Assembly (NCBI GenBank): GCA_036702865.1
Contig: DATNQD010000007.1
Location: forward strand, 1-36,256
Direction of reading: 5' to 3'
Source: Trichocoleus sp.
GTDB lineage: Bacteria > Cyanobacteriota > Cyanobacteriia > Elainellales > Elainellaceae
DNA: 36,256 bases
The notes under the pieces were generated by a model. It made no database searches, was not told the origin of the DNA, and was given only the letters and a program-made list of their open reading frames with translations. Position numbers and translations under genes: made by a program. This document shows, one piece after another, positions 13,881-22,950 of the stretch. Position 1 is the stretch's first letter; each line of letters begins with the position of its first letter.

Positions 13881-16800
13881 ATGATGTGGTTAGCCAGACA
13901 ATTTAACTGCTTGCTGCATTGGCTATGTCGTCTACTCAGTCGCAAACATAGGCTACATTCACACCTACCAGCCCCCAAGGTTAAAACTCGTATTCAGCAA
14001 AGCAGTGAGGGCGATCGTAACCAAATAATTGGACAGCAATATGGTGGAATGGCGATCGCCAATCTCGAACAACACCTTCATCTGTCCCCTCAGGAAATCC
14101 TCTCCCTTGAAAGCTTCTGGCAAAACTGGTCATTTGAAACAGTCCCACTACTCAGTCCAAGTTTAGTAGTTGATGGGCGCGAGCAAGCACTCGATCGCAT
14201 TATTAGCTGGCTGCGGGGTAGCCCTAGTCCCCTCTCATTACAGGCTAACTCTCCAGAGGAGGCGATTGCCTTCTTAGCAGCCGTTATTCAAAGCTTAGAT
14301 GAGGAGGAACGTACCACAGTTTTGTCACGTGCGATTGTTGTTGATGGGGCTACTGCATGGCAAAGCTTGATTACATCATCTGACCCACTTATTTTGATTC
14401 CACGATTGGCTCAACCAGAAGGAACTGGACGAGCAGTTAACAATGGACATCATGTTTTTATTCCATTAGGGCGATCAGGGGCGAATGATGAATCTGTTTT
14501 ACCTCGAATTGTTCGGGATGCAGCAGAGCAAGCACTCAAAGAAATGGGGCTGAGTTCCGATCGAGCACGTCATCTTGCAACTCTGGCTCGACGTAGCTTG
14601 TCTGCGCTTCGGCGTAAACTAGCGATCGCTCGCAACATTCAACAACCAGAATGGGCACAGCCTAACAATGCGCGCGCATTGTTAGCTCCCCTACTTGCAA
14701 GTGCTTGGCACGATTCCTGTCTAGGCGATCGAGATGCCTTAGCGCAATTAGCAGGGATGTCTTACGAACATCTTCAAACGATTCTCGTTCGTTGGGCGAA
14801 TGAACCTAATCCGCCAGTTCGACGCGTGGGAGATATTTGGATGATCACAGCGCAAGAAGACGTTTGGCGGTTGATCGCGCGTTATCTCACGAATGATGAC
14901 CTACAGCGCTTCGAGAATGTTGCGATCGGTGTTTTGAGCGAATTGGATCCAGCTTTTGAACTTCCACCCGAACAACGTTACGCAGCAAGTATTTATGGGA
15001 AAGTCCTCACTCGGTCAGGACGCCTTCGTGAAAGTATTGCAGAAACGATCGCACTGATGGCAACCCTGAGTCCTGAAATCTCATTTACAGCAAACAGGGT
15101 AGGTGAAGATGTTGCTCACAGAATCGTTTGGCAATTGATGGAAAAGGTAAAGAATAACGAAACGCTTTGGGCATCGCTAGCCTATCAACTCCCTCTCCTA
15201 GCTGAGGCAGCACCCGGAATTTTCTTGGAAGCAGTAGATGCAGGATTGACTGGAGAAAATCCAATCTTAGTCAACCTATTTCAAGACCAAGCTTCAAAGG
15301 CAGCATTTATGAGTTCTTCTCCCCATACAGGATTGCTTTGGGCACTAGAAACGCTTGCTTGGCATCCTGACTACTTAAGCCATTCAGCTTTGAGTTTGGC
15401 GCGTCTGACACATCTAGATCCAGATGGTCGTCTTGCGAATCGACCAGCCGCGAGCCTGCGAGATATCTTTATTTGTTGGCGTCCCAATACAACAGCATCT
15501 CTTAGAAACCGCCTCAATGTTCTCGATATAATCCGTAGACGAGAACCAGAAGTTTCTTGGCATCTGTTGATGAAACTTCTGCCAAAACAGCACAGCACAG
15601 TTTCCTCAACCCACGGAACCAAATGGCGTGACTGGGTACCTGATCCTTGTCTAAAAATTACGACTCAGGAATACTGTGAGGCTACAAACGCTATTCTGCA
15701 TCGACTTCTTGCTGATGCAGGCATGAATCCAACTCGTTGGTGTAGCCTCATTGCTGCAATTGCTGGAATGTTGAATGAACAGCAAGAATCATTGCTTCGA
15801 CACTTGGAAATGCTTGATCCTCAGCAATTTTCCTCGCAAGAGCGGACTAAAATTTGTGATTGTCTTCGTTATGAGACCACACGGCATCGAGACTTTCCAG
15901 ATGCACGTTGGGCAATGCCTGCTGAACATGTTCAACGCCTAGAAGAGAGCTACGCTCGTTTTGAACCAGATAATCTGATCGATCGGCACTGTTGGTTCTT
16001 CAAACGTGGTGTGGCATTACCAGGAATGCGGGGTAGACCTTGGGAGGAGCGAGCAAAGATAGTTGACGATTTACGAGTGGCAGCACTGCAGGAAATTCTC
16101 GTGGCACAAAACTGGGATGGAGTTTTGAAGCTAGCAGAACAGTCCGAAGAGCCAGTGTTAGTTGGTGAAACTCTAGCAAAAGCAGAATTGCTACCGATCG
16201 ATTTAGGTCGATTTCTTGAAGATAATCTTGGGGCTTCAACAGTATGGCGCAGTCAAATGGCTCAGAGGTTTGTTGCAATTAATGCCCATAAACAGGGAGA
16301 GCCGTGGATTGACGCTTGTTTGAACGCCAATTTAAGAAGATGGAAACTAGGACAGTACGGAGAATTTCTGCTCTGCCTTCCGTTCAACAGATCTCTACTG
16401 GATCGACTCGACACAGCGAATGAAGAGGCTCAACACTACTTCTGGAGCCGTACACAAACTGTCAGTCTCTTGGAAACTGCTCAAGCAGAGCGCGTGCTTA
16501 CGCAACTGCTCAAATTCCACAGACCCCATTTTGCGGTCGATATTCTCGAGGAGGACATTGATCAAACCACTAGAATCCTATCACCTGAACAAATTGCTGA
16601 AGTTTTGGAGGTATCTGTTCAAACACCTCCAGGTTCGGATTTTGATGCATCAGACTTTGCCTATCGTTCTGCTGAGTTACTAAACTATCTTGAGAAGACA
16701 GAGATACCACGTGATCGCCTTGCCCAATTAGAGTTGCTGTATCTCCGAATTCACGAGCATTATCGACGTCCTCATGTACTTCACGAAGAGTTATCCACAA

Positions 16801-17375
16801 GTCCAACCCTCTTTGTTGAAGCACTCCAGTACATCTTTCGTTCAGAGAATGAGCCTTCAGAGGGGAAATCTACTGAAGCTGAAGCATTTGCACTGCTAGC
16901 ACTGGATTTTTTGGAGTCATGGAGACAGATGCCCGGAGTCCGGGAAGATGGCTCAGTTGATACTGAAGCGCTTCGAGCATGGGTGATGCGTGTAAGGGAA
17001 CTTGCTGTAGAGTTTGGTCGAACTGAAGTAGCCGATATTTACATCGGTCATGCACTCGCCTTCTCCCCGATCGATCCAGACGGGCTTTGGCCACATCAAG
17101 CTGTACGGGAAATCATTGAGGATCTAGCTAATCCGGTGATTGAGGATGGTTGGCAAACTCAAATTTCTAACAATCGTGGCGTTACTACCCGGATGCTGAC
17201 AGAGGGCGGCGAGCAAGAACGCATGCTTGTGGAGCGGTATCAAAAGGATGCAAAACAAATGAATGACCGATGGCCACGAACGGCAGCAGTTCTCCGAGAG
17301 ATAGCAGAAAGCTATCGTCGTGGCGCAATAGAACAGGATCAGCGTGCAGAACTAGTACAAGACTTCTGGCGGTAG
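13881..17375 (+). CDS. Large P-loop-less protein with N-terminal amyloid-like motif, unknown function
   Basis: An 1164-residue protein I cannot place in a named family. The first 23 residues are hydrophobic and basic (MMWLARQFNCLLHWLCRLLS), possibly a membrane anchor. Motif GDRNQIIGQQYGGMAIANL at 44-62. No GxxxxGK[ST] P-loop occurs anywhere. Residues about 95-220 have strand-helix alternation and contain AIVVDGATAW...LILIPRL, which could be a dead NTPase core where a Walker A would sit (SPLSLQANSPEEAIAF). The rest is helical and leucine-rich, perhaps an alpha-solenoid. The last 110 residues have a well-conserved look: SPIDPDGLWPHQAVREIIE, NNRGVTTRMLTEGGEQERML, and WPRTAAVLREIAESY. It starts 8 bases after the WD40 gene and closes the operon. 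By motif and position it belongs to the same signalling set, as a sensor that lost ATPase activity or as an unrecognised effector (inference). Confidence 0.75.
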   Translation: MMWLARQFNCLLHWLCRLLSRKHRLHSHLPAPKVKTRIQQSSEGDRNQIIGQQYGGMAIANLEQHLHLSPQEILSLESFWQNWSFETVPLLSPSLVVDGREQALDRIISWLRGSPSPLSLQANSPEEAIAFLAAVIQSLDEEERTTVLSRAIVVDGATAWQSLITSSDPLILIPRLAQPEGTGRAVNNGHHVFIPLGRSGANDESVLPRIVRDAAEQALKEMGLSSDRARHLATLARRSLSALRRKLAIARNIQQPEWAQPNNARALLAPLLASAWHDSCLGDRDALAQLAGMSYEHLQTILVRWANEPNPPVRRVGDIWMITAQEDVWRLIARYLTNDDLQRFENVAIGVLSELDPAFELPPEQRYAASIYGKVLTRSGRLRESIAETIALMATLSPEISFTANRVGEDVAHRIVWQLMEKVKNNETLWASLAYQLPLLAEAAPGIFLEAVDAGLTGENPILVNLFQDQASKAAFMSSSPHTGLLWALETLAWHPDYLSHSALSLARLTHLDPDGRLANRPAASLRDIFICWRPNTTASLRNRLNVLDIIRRREPEVSWHLLMKLLPKQHSTVSSTHGTKWRDWVPDPCLKITTQEYCEATNAILHRLLADAGMNPTRWCSLIAAIAGMLNEQQESLLRHLEMLDPQQFSSQERTKICDCLRYETTRHRDFPDARWAMPAEHVQRLEESYARFEPDNLIDRHCWFFKRGVALPGMRGRPWEERAKIVDDLRVAALQEILVAQNWDGVLKLAEQSEEPVLVGETLAKAELLPIDLGRFLEDNLGASTVWRSQMAQRFVAINAHKQGEPWIDACLNANLRRWKLGQYGEFLLCLPFNRSLLDRLDTANEEAQHYFWSRTQTVSLLETAQAERVLTQLLKFHRPHFAVDILEEDIDQTTRILSPEQIAEVLEVSVQTPPGSDFDASDFAYRSAELLNYLEKTEIPRDRLAQLELLYLRIHEHYRRPHVLHEELSTSPTLFVEALQYIFRSENEPSEGKSTEAEAFALLALDFLESWRQMPGVREDGSVDTEALRAWVMRVRELAVEFGRTEVADIYIGHALAFSPIDPDGLWPHQAVREIIEDLANPVIEDGWQTQISNNRGVTTRMLTEGGEQERMLVERYQKDAKQMNDRWPRTAAVLREIAESYRRGAIEQDQRAELVQDFWR

Positions 17376-17403
17376 AAAAGTGGTAGCTCTTACTTGCCAT
17401 TTC

Positions 17404-19167
17404 CTAAACCCCTTTCAGGGCTGATTGCAGAATCCGTTGATTTAATGCCAGGACAGGTTGTAACTTAGCCTGTTGTTCTTGTTGGTTATAGGTTCGAGAT
17501 TGCATGTACCGGCTATGGTGCATCCAGGCAGCAGCAGCTTCTAATTCAGTTTCAGTAGCTCCAAGATTTTTCAGGTGAGTTATATACATCTTTCTAAACT
17601 CTTTTGGAGTTACAGGTACTCCCGTAAATCTCATGAAGATAGTCCGGATATACTGAGCCAAGCTGTTAGCTACAAAAGGACGCCCATCCTGTTGAGTGAA
17701 GAAGCGATCGTGTTGAGGATTGAGATAAGCACGTTCTTCTTGTAACCAGCGAGCAATATACTCGTAAAACGTCTTGCCATCTGGAAATTGAGTGTTAGGC
17801 ACTTCACCCCACCATTCTCCATACGTTTTTCCAGTTTTGTAATCATTGGGCCTCAAGTGGATATACCAACGGGCTTGTAGGGGATCTTGCATCCGTTCAA
17901 TTGGAATAAATGTAGCCATGTGAAAGATCCCTTGCTTCAAAGTCTTGCCGACTTCCAGCTCCTGGTAAGTTCTTGAGCGATCGGGAGGCATTAACGTCAT
18001 GAAGCCAACCACGAGAAATTTGTGGAGGCTGGTTGCAATAGATTTTGGAAGTCGCCGACGCTTCATAAAGCTATTACGACGTTTATCCTCATAAAACATA
18101 GAAATTAGGTCTGCTTCTACACGCAGTTTCTCTAAAACTTCTAATGCTTGAATCCAAGGCACGCTTTTTGTTTCATAAGAGACACTTGGCGCAACATTTT
18201 TAGAAATCTCTCCAACTTCACGCCATCGTTTTCGAAGACGTTGAATGACAGGAATATCTTCGTAGTTAGCAAACTCCTCAGAATCAGTTTCTTTCCGATA
18301 AACATACTTAGCAACACTAAGCATTGCATCCATAATTTGGTGATGTGTCTTAGGATGACAATTTAGGAAAGTAACGTATTCATCACAAAGTTGAACAACA
18401 TCAACAGCAAGATCTTTCGCTTCTTCCCGAGCCATTGCTTTCGCAACCCAATATTGGTTCATATCTATTTGTCCGGCTTCATCTCTAAAATCACGTAATC
18501 TGAGTTTGAGCTGAACAAAGGGGATAATCGACTGTAGACTGAGAGAGTCTAAAGGAAAACTCTTATATTGGTGTAACCAACCTAAGATACACAGAATGTA
18601 TCGAAGATTCTTTTTTACAGTTGCCTCCCTAACAGTAAGATTTTTCGTACAGAATTCACTGTAAGTATCTATTTCTGCCTGCAATTTCTTGTTAATAAAG
18701 TCGTCTTTCCGGGAGCCAAGAGTGTGAGGAGACGCAATTTTTCTATCAGTTAATCGCTTCTTATATTGCCTTCGTTGACCTCGAGGGCTAGAGAAGCGGT
18801 GAAGATTGGGTCTTTCATCAATTGGTTGTTGCCCGATCCAACCTCTCTTGGCTGCCCAATCAATTATTTTCTTAAGATAACAACGTGGACCGCGTCGTCT
18901 AGCTTTTGATATTCCCATCCGGTCAAAAACTTGATTTTGAACAGCTAACGCATTTTCAAGTTCTGATAATGGCACCTTCTCTAAAAATCTTAGTCCCTCA
19001 GCTACTGCTGCAGCAGTAGCTTTCCTTCCAGATGGAATAGGTCCACCCCATCCTCCTACGGTAAAGCGAATAAGTGCTGTTTGGGTCAAAGCATACTCTG
19101 CTTCCTTTCCCGTATCCTTCGAATATTGTTTGTAGAATTCCAATACTTCAGCAACAGTTTCAGGCAT
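17404..19167 (-). CDS. Large tyrosine-recombinase/integrase-like protein
   Basis: A 587-residue protein with a long N-terminal half (1-380) and a C-terminal half carrying the tyrosine recombinase pattern. An Arg-I candidate is in MPPDRSRTYQELEV (R397 or R399), a beta-hairpin lysine in NDYKTGKT (K444 or K447), a KxxR box (TPKEFRKMYITHL, K522/R525, with lysine where histidine is usual), H550-H551 in AAWMHHSRY, and nucleophile candidate Y560 in SRTYNQQ. These enzymes cut and rejoin DNA through a phosphotyrosine. The length is well above the usual 300-400 residues, and the extra N-terminal part may be a DNA-binding region specific to this subfamily. GAGGAG lies about 8 bases before the ATG. The gene is convergent with the receptor operon (28-bp gap) and is more AT-rich than its neighbours, which fits separate acquisition. 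Catalytic residues are inferred by eye. Confidence 0.72.
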   Translation of the reverse strand: MPETVAEVLEFYKQYSKDTGKEAEYALTQTALIRFTVGGWGGPIPSGRKATAAAVAEGLRFLEKVPLSELENALAVQNQVFDRMGISKARRRGPRCYLKKIIDWAAKRGWIGQQPIDERPNLHRFSSPRGQRRQYKKRLTDRKIASPHTLGSRKDDFINKKLQAEIDTYSEFCTKNLTVREATVKKNLRYILCILGWLHQYKSFPLDSLSLQSIIPFVQLKLRLRDFRDEAGQIDMNQYWVAKAMAREEAKDLAVDVVQLCDEYVTFLNCHPKTHHQIMDAMLSVAKYVYRKETDSEEFANYEDIPVIQRLRKRWREVGEISKNVAPSVSYETKSVPWIQALEVLEKLRVEADLISMFYEDKRRNSFMKRRRLPKSIATSLHKFLVVGFMTLMPPDRSRTYQELEVGKTLKQGIFHMATFIPIERMQDPLQARWYIHLRPNDYKTGKTYGEWWGEVPNTQFPDGKTFYEYIARWLQEERAYLNPQHDRFFTQQDGRPFVANSLAQYIRTIFMRFTGVPVTPKEFRKMYITHLKNLGATETELEAAAAWMHHSRYMQSRTYNQQEQQAKLQPVLALNQRILQSALKGV

Positions 19168-19596
19168 TCTAAATTCTCCTCGTTCACTGAGGTAATCGAT
19201 TTAGTTTTGTCTTAATAACTAGACATAAGTAGAGCAAATACTGTCAGTTTTTTACTGATTTCTAATTATATAACCTTTTCAATCTTATTTAAATATCCAC
19301 GCCGAAAGGCTACATAATTAAATTCAGAAATCAAGCCTATTATTTAGCTTTTCAAACCCCTCAATAGATAGGCTTTCAAGAAATTGGTTAAAATCAGATG
19401 TTCTAAATAACTGTTCTAAATATTTAGAACAGCATTTTTATGTCTTGATTTGTCGTATTAACTAAGTTTATAAGTAACAATTAGTTGAGCTATTTGAAGC
19501 AGCTACGCTGAAAATAATTGTGGACAAGAAATAAAATTCAGTCTGTTTTTTAGTTAATATGACAGAGCTATAGCATTTCTAATATTGCTTTTCCCT
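19168..19596. other. 429-bp AT-rich divergent intergenic region
   Basis: This region lies between the recombinase start (leftward) and the RHH gene start (rightward). It is markedly AT-rich. It contains the 22-bp palindrome listed separately and an 8-bp inverted repeat AAGCCTAT (19333-19340) / ATAGGCTT (19368-19375) with a 27-base spacer. No coding frame on either strand looks real. It is a plausible place for promoters of both genes and for a recombination site. Confidence 0.6.
19399..19432. promoter_or_regulatory. Perfect 22-bp palindrome plus direct half-site, likely operator or recombinase core site
   Basis: Positions 19411-19432 form a perfect palindrome with half CTGTTCTAAAT. Another copy of the half, TGTTCTAAATA, lies at 19399-19409, 13 bp before the same string at 19412-19422. 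Spaced repeats like this are typical operators for ribbon-helix-helix dimers, and such a protein is encoded 165 bases to the right. A tyrosine recombinase crossover site, with inverted arms around a short core, is the other reading, since the recombinase gene is divergent on the left. Confidence 0.6.
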
Positions 19597-19812
19597 ATGA
19601 AGCGTAGAGCAGCAAAACGTCCTACCTGGATGAAGAAGAGAGAGCATAAAGGACAGAAGTGTATCCGAGGTATCCCTGTCAATGAATACAGAGAGTTGAA
19701 AAAGAAGATTACGTTTAGTCTAACACCAGCAGCAATCGACAAGTTAGATGCTTTAGCAGAAAAACAAGAGGTTTCTAGAAGCGAGATATTGGAGAGGTTG
19801 TTAAGACAATAA
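19597..19812 (+). CDS. Small ribbon-helix-helix DNA-binding protein
   Basis: A 71-residue protein with a very basic N-terminus (MKRRAAKRPTWMKKREHKGQK). The C-terminal half has the RHH pattern: strand KITFSLT (about 38-44), helix AAIDKLDALAEKQ, turn, and VSRSEILERLLRQ. The S-R-S-E-I-L-E-R-L-L second helix matches plasmid CopG-like regulators. An in-frame TTG four codons earlier is possible, but ATG at 19597 is more likely; neither has a good ribosome-binding site. It is divergent from the recombinase gene with the 22-bp palindrome between them, so it may repress the recombinase or act as an accessory factor for it (inference). Confidence 0.72.
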   Translation: MKRRAAKRPTWMKKREHKGQKCIRGIPVNEYRELKKKITFSLTPAAIDKLDALAEKQEVSRSEILERLLRQ

Positions 19813-20293
19813 AATACAAGAAATTCCCTAACATTTTAGAAATGTAGGTGTAAGTGCGATTTAACAAGATAAGTGGAACTCTACAGCGTTCCCAAATAGG
19901 CTGTGAGCAGTGCAACCTTCACCTGCGCTGCCCCATCTAGGAGTTTCACCCATCCCATTCAAATTTCTAAAAGGAGCACTATAGCAGTTTAAAGCTTAAG
20001 GTTCAGGTGGCTGGCTATGAATACCACTATGCTTGTGTTTCGTGGTTCTTCTAACACTTATTAAAGATGACATCATTTAATCTCTACGATTGCGAGGCTT
20101 TGGCTCACTGAAGAGATTTAACTGACTAGGGAATTCAATTTGTAGGGCAAAAAGATGTGAGCACGATCGCTCGCTAATAACTTAAAACTCTGACATGCTT
20201 GAATTCTGGTTTATCAAGCAAGCATTGCACAGATATTTCAAGTAAAAGTCAAAATTCAAGATCCAGTTGTTAGGCAATACAGCGCAGAAGCCT
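19813..20293. other. 481-bp non-coding stretch between RHH gene and drmC
   Basis: No convincing gene is present on either strand. A weak 7-bp stem TGCTTGA/TCAAGCA (20196-20202 and 20214-20220) lies about 75 bases beyond the drmC stop and could be a weak terminator, but it lacks a clean T-run. The 3' ends of the + strand RHH gene and of the - strand DISARM operon face each other here. I see no attachment-site repeat matching the tRNA remnant at 1423-1465. Confidence 0.5.
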
Positions 20294-21091
20294 TCACACG
20301 TCTATCTGTTTTAACCTTGATCTCGCAACGAGGCTTTCAAACTGAGAACAAACTCCCTTTGCCACTACTGCATCTGCTAATAGTAAGCCTGCCTCAATAT
20401 TGCGCTCATGTGCTGCTTCTGTGAAGTTGGCAGATGTTATCAAAACACGTTCCTCGTCTACTACCACACATTTCGCATGTAGACATGCCTTCGTTTCTGT
20501 GCTCTTCTCTAATGACCGTGGGTCGTAAAACACTTCTGGTAAACGGTTTCCAACCCAAATATCCTTACGGAAGGTCACTGCGAACCGTTTTAGCAAGACT
20601 GTTTCTGGTTCGTCATTACTGTAAGGGCGCTGAACGTTTAGAAACATTCGTACTCGTAGCAATGGATTTATATCCATACGGCTTGCTAGTCCTTCAAAAA
20701 GGGCACGTGCCTTCTCACCCCGATCGATCGCAAAACTGGAAATTAGTACACTATGTTTTGCCGTGTTAAAAAGCTCACGGACAACAACTGCTGTGTCACG
20801 GCTTAAGGAACCAGCAATTCCCTGTCCTGTCCAAACTAATTCGACCCGATCGCGCACTTGTTGAGCCGTAACCCGTTCTGCTGCCAGCAGGTTTAAGGTA
20901 TAGGCAATGTGGGCAGGCAATGCTCCCAGGATATTTAGGCGATTCAGCTCGTCTGCAACATCTCGGCATAGCCCTTTTGGAATGAGGCTTTCGAGGGTAG
21001 GAACCAAGTAGGGCGGGTGTAGCCTTCCAGCTTCAAGCGCAGCAGCAAGTCCTTCTAGAGCAGGTCGGCTTAGCTTAAGGAAGGGTGACAT
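20294..21091 (-). CDS. drmC: DISARM protein DrmC, phospholipase D-like nuclease
   Basis: A 265-residue PLD-superfamily protein, the last gene of a class 1 DISARM set. The HKD signature is clear: H205-x-K207-x4-D212 in CLHAKCVVVDEERVLITSANFTEAAHERN, with the downstream S220, N222 and E233 of the family. The first half is helical and contains a second conserved stretch, HSVLISSFAID (113-123), where a degenerate first PLD motif would be. Only one HKD motif is present, so it would work as a dimer, as other single-motif PLD nucleases do. In published DISARM work drmC is the most dispensable component. Its ATG overlaps the drmB stop by one base (TGATG), so the two are translationally coupled. Confidence 0.88.
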   Translation of the reverse strand: MSPFLKLSRPALEGLAAALEAGRLHPPYLVPTLESLIPKGLCRDVADELNRLNILGALPAHIAYTLNLLAAERVTAQQVRDRVELVWTGQGIAGSLSRDTAVVVRELFNTAKHSVLISSFAIDRGEKARALFEGLASRMDINPLLRVRMFLNVQRPYSNDEPETVLLKRFAVTFRKDIWVGNRLPEVFYDPRSLEKSTETKACLHAKCVVVDEERVLITSANFTEAAHERNIEAGLLLADAVVAKGVCSQFESLVARSRLKQIDV

Positions 21092-22950
21092 CAGAGCCCT
21101 CCCATATCAAAAAATTCTGCCCCTAAACCTTCAACTGTATCTATTACAAGTGCTCGATCGAGAAATTCATTGCGGCGTTCGCAGGAAGGTTCTGCAATCA
21201 GTAAACAACCGTGGCAGGCAGCACCATGCAAGAACCGATCCTCCTGTGGGTTGTTAGGCTGATGCTGGGCACAAACGGGATCATTGGAGCAGAGCTTGCC
21301 CATCTCTAAGGCATTCATCAGGTGATACTCAATTCGTTTACCCACTTGAACTAAGCCCCCCAGCGTTCCCTCAGAGCCAGAAGTACCCGTGTAAAGCAAA
21401 ATGCCATAGCCGGATTCCCCAGTGTAAATTCGCTCTCGAACAGCACTGGCGGCATAGCCGCATTCCAATGAAACTGCTGTGATTAGCAGGTGCGACAGTG
21501 AGTGCAGCATGATGTATGGCAAACCAGGAAACTTGGCTTTATCTGGGTCAAGCCCTCGTTGATTGCGCCATTCGTCAAAACCTTTGTAGAGAGTTCGACC
21601 TCGTTTTTGTACGGCATCTCGTTTGAGCCAGCTCTCGATCGCTTCTTTTTTGAACGAGATGAAGATCCCTTCCCCTTTATTTTCAACCGCAGGTACCCAG
21701 GCTGGTTCGATATCTAGCGCAGCACGGCGCACATCTAGCGACAACTCTCCATCAATATCTGGCATTGCTGCCTCAAAGCGAGTGAAGCCAATTTGAGCGA
21801 CGACCTCCCGCAACCGATGAACCAGGACAATACGATCGATCCGAGCAGACAGGAGCGGACTGAGCCCATCTAACTGGCGAGTTCGAGCGTAGAAGTCACC
21901 CTCTGGTACGTCTTCACCCACTTCATCTGGCTGGGAAAGAAGGGTTTCAATTTCAACCTGTTTAATACTCTTTGGCTTATCTGATGAACCAGTTTGACGG
22001 CGTTTAACCTCTGCCCAGATAGCTTCATCGCTGAAACCTTCGATCGCAATTGCCACCTTTTGTTTTTTACGATCGCGTTTAACATCACTGATGTCTTCAG
22101 CAAATTGCAAATAATCCTCGTAAACTAAATCAACCGCTTTCCGTAGCGCTTCATCAGAGTCTGGTAATGAAATGACACTTAGAACCTGAGCGAAGTAAGC
22201 GTTACTGGCAGAGCGCACGAGCAGGCGGTTATTTTCCGGTTTGCCAGTGGTTGGAGAAATACAAAGTTCCTGCGCCGCAGGTCCAATCCAGGGACGATGA
22301 CCTTTACAAGAATCAAGAACTCTTCCATTTGGGACAGTCGCATCAGAGAGGGGGCGACGTGCTTTACAAGCTTCGCAGCGAACAAAGATATCCACGAAAT
22401 CATTTCCTGAGCCCCCTTCATCCAGCCAAAGTTGCCCCCGACAGTTCTTGTTTGGGCTATCGCTATGCACGAAGCGATACCAATCGATATCACTGATATG
22501 TCCATTAACGCAAGCTTGGACAAAGCGTACCGGAACTACAGGAACCTTCTTCCTTTCCAAAGTCAGGTACTTTCCCTTGACCAAGCTACCCCAAGGCAGA
22601 AGTGGCCGAGTACGATATTTTCGTTCATCAGGAGTTTTCCAAATCTCCTCAACCTGCGCCAAAAACCAAGTTGGGAATACAAAAGATGTGATGCCGCTAC
22701 GAGTTGCTTTGGGGTCTTGTTCGTCTACAGGTGGGGCATACATGGCAATCTGCTTCACTCCCAGTAGTTCACAGACCCGCCCTGCCAAACGATCTTCGTA
22801 AATGCGGCGGCGATCGCCCTTCCAGTGGTTCAGTCCCCCAATTAATACAGAATGCTTGGGCAAATCCACCATCGCTCCGGGTCCAAAGGTGGAAATTACC
22901 TGACTTTGACGAATTTCTCCAGAGGGCGGTCGTTTATTCTTTGCTTTCAT
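21091..22950 (-). CDS. drmB: DISARM protein DrmB (DUF1998, zinc-binding)
   Basis: A 619-residue protein. It opens with SGEIRQSQVISTFGPGAMVDLP (about 9-30), a hallmark of DrmB. The C-terminal DUF1998 region has GYGILLYTGTSGSEGTLGGLV followed by a cysteine cluster, C554, C560, C579, C582 and C590, likely a zinc site. A second cysteine set lies in the middle (CVNGH, NCRG, RCEACK). DrmB works in a complex with the helicase DrmA; this pair is the core of every DISARM system and blocks incoming unmodified phage DNA. Its start codon overlaps the drmA stop by one base (TAATG). Length is normal for the family and I see no broken motif. Confidence 0.9.
   Translation of the reverse strand: MKAKNKRPPSGEIRQSQVISTFGPGAMVDLPKHSVLIGGLNHWKGDRRRIYEDRLAGRVCELLGVKQIAMYAPPVDEQDPKATRSGITSFVFPTWFLAQVEEIWKTPDERKYRTRPLLPWGSLVKGKYLTLERKKVPVVPVRFVQACVNGHISDIDWYRFVHSDSPNKNCRGQLWLDEGGSGNDFVDIFVRCEACKARRPLSDATVPNGRVLDSCKGHRPWIGPAAQELCISPTTGKPENNRLLVRSASNAYFAQVLSVISLPDSDEALRKAVDLVYEDYLQFAEDISDVKRDRKKQKVAIAIEGFSDEAIWAEVKRRQTGSSDKPKSIKQVEIETLLSQPDEVGEDVPEGDFYARTRQLDGLSPLLSARIDRIVLVHRLREVVAQIGFTRFEAAMPDIDGELSLDVRRAALDIEPAWVPAVENKGEGIFISFKKEAIESWLKRDAVQKRGRTLYKGFDEWRNQRGLDPDKAKFPGLPYIMLHSLSHLLITAVSLECGYAASAVRERIYTGESGYGILLYTGTSGSEGTLGGLVQVGKRIEYHLMNALEMGKLCSNDPVCAQHQPNNPQEDRFLHGAACHGCLLIAEPSCERRNEFLDRALVIDTVEGLGAEFFDMGGL

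Noticed and set aside
19554-19742. Minus-strand frame antisense to the second RHH gene
   Set aside because: The plus-strand frame carries a clear RHH pattern; the antisense product has none.
19881-19949. 22-codon minus-strand frame beginning GTG AAA CTC CTA GAT
   Set aside because: Reads smoothly and may be a remnant of a mobile element or intron, but it is too short and I cannot match it to a family.
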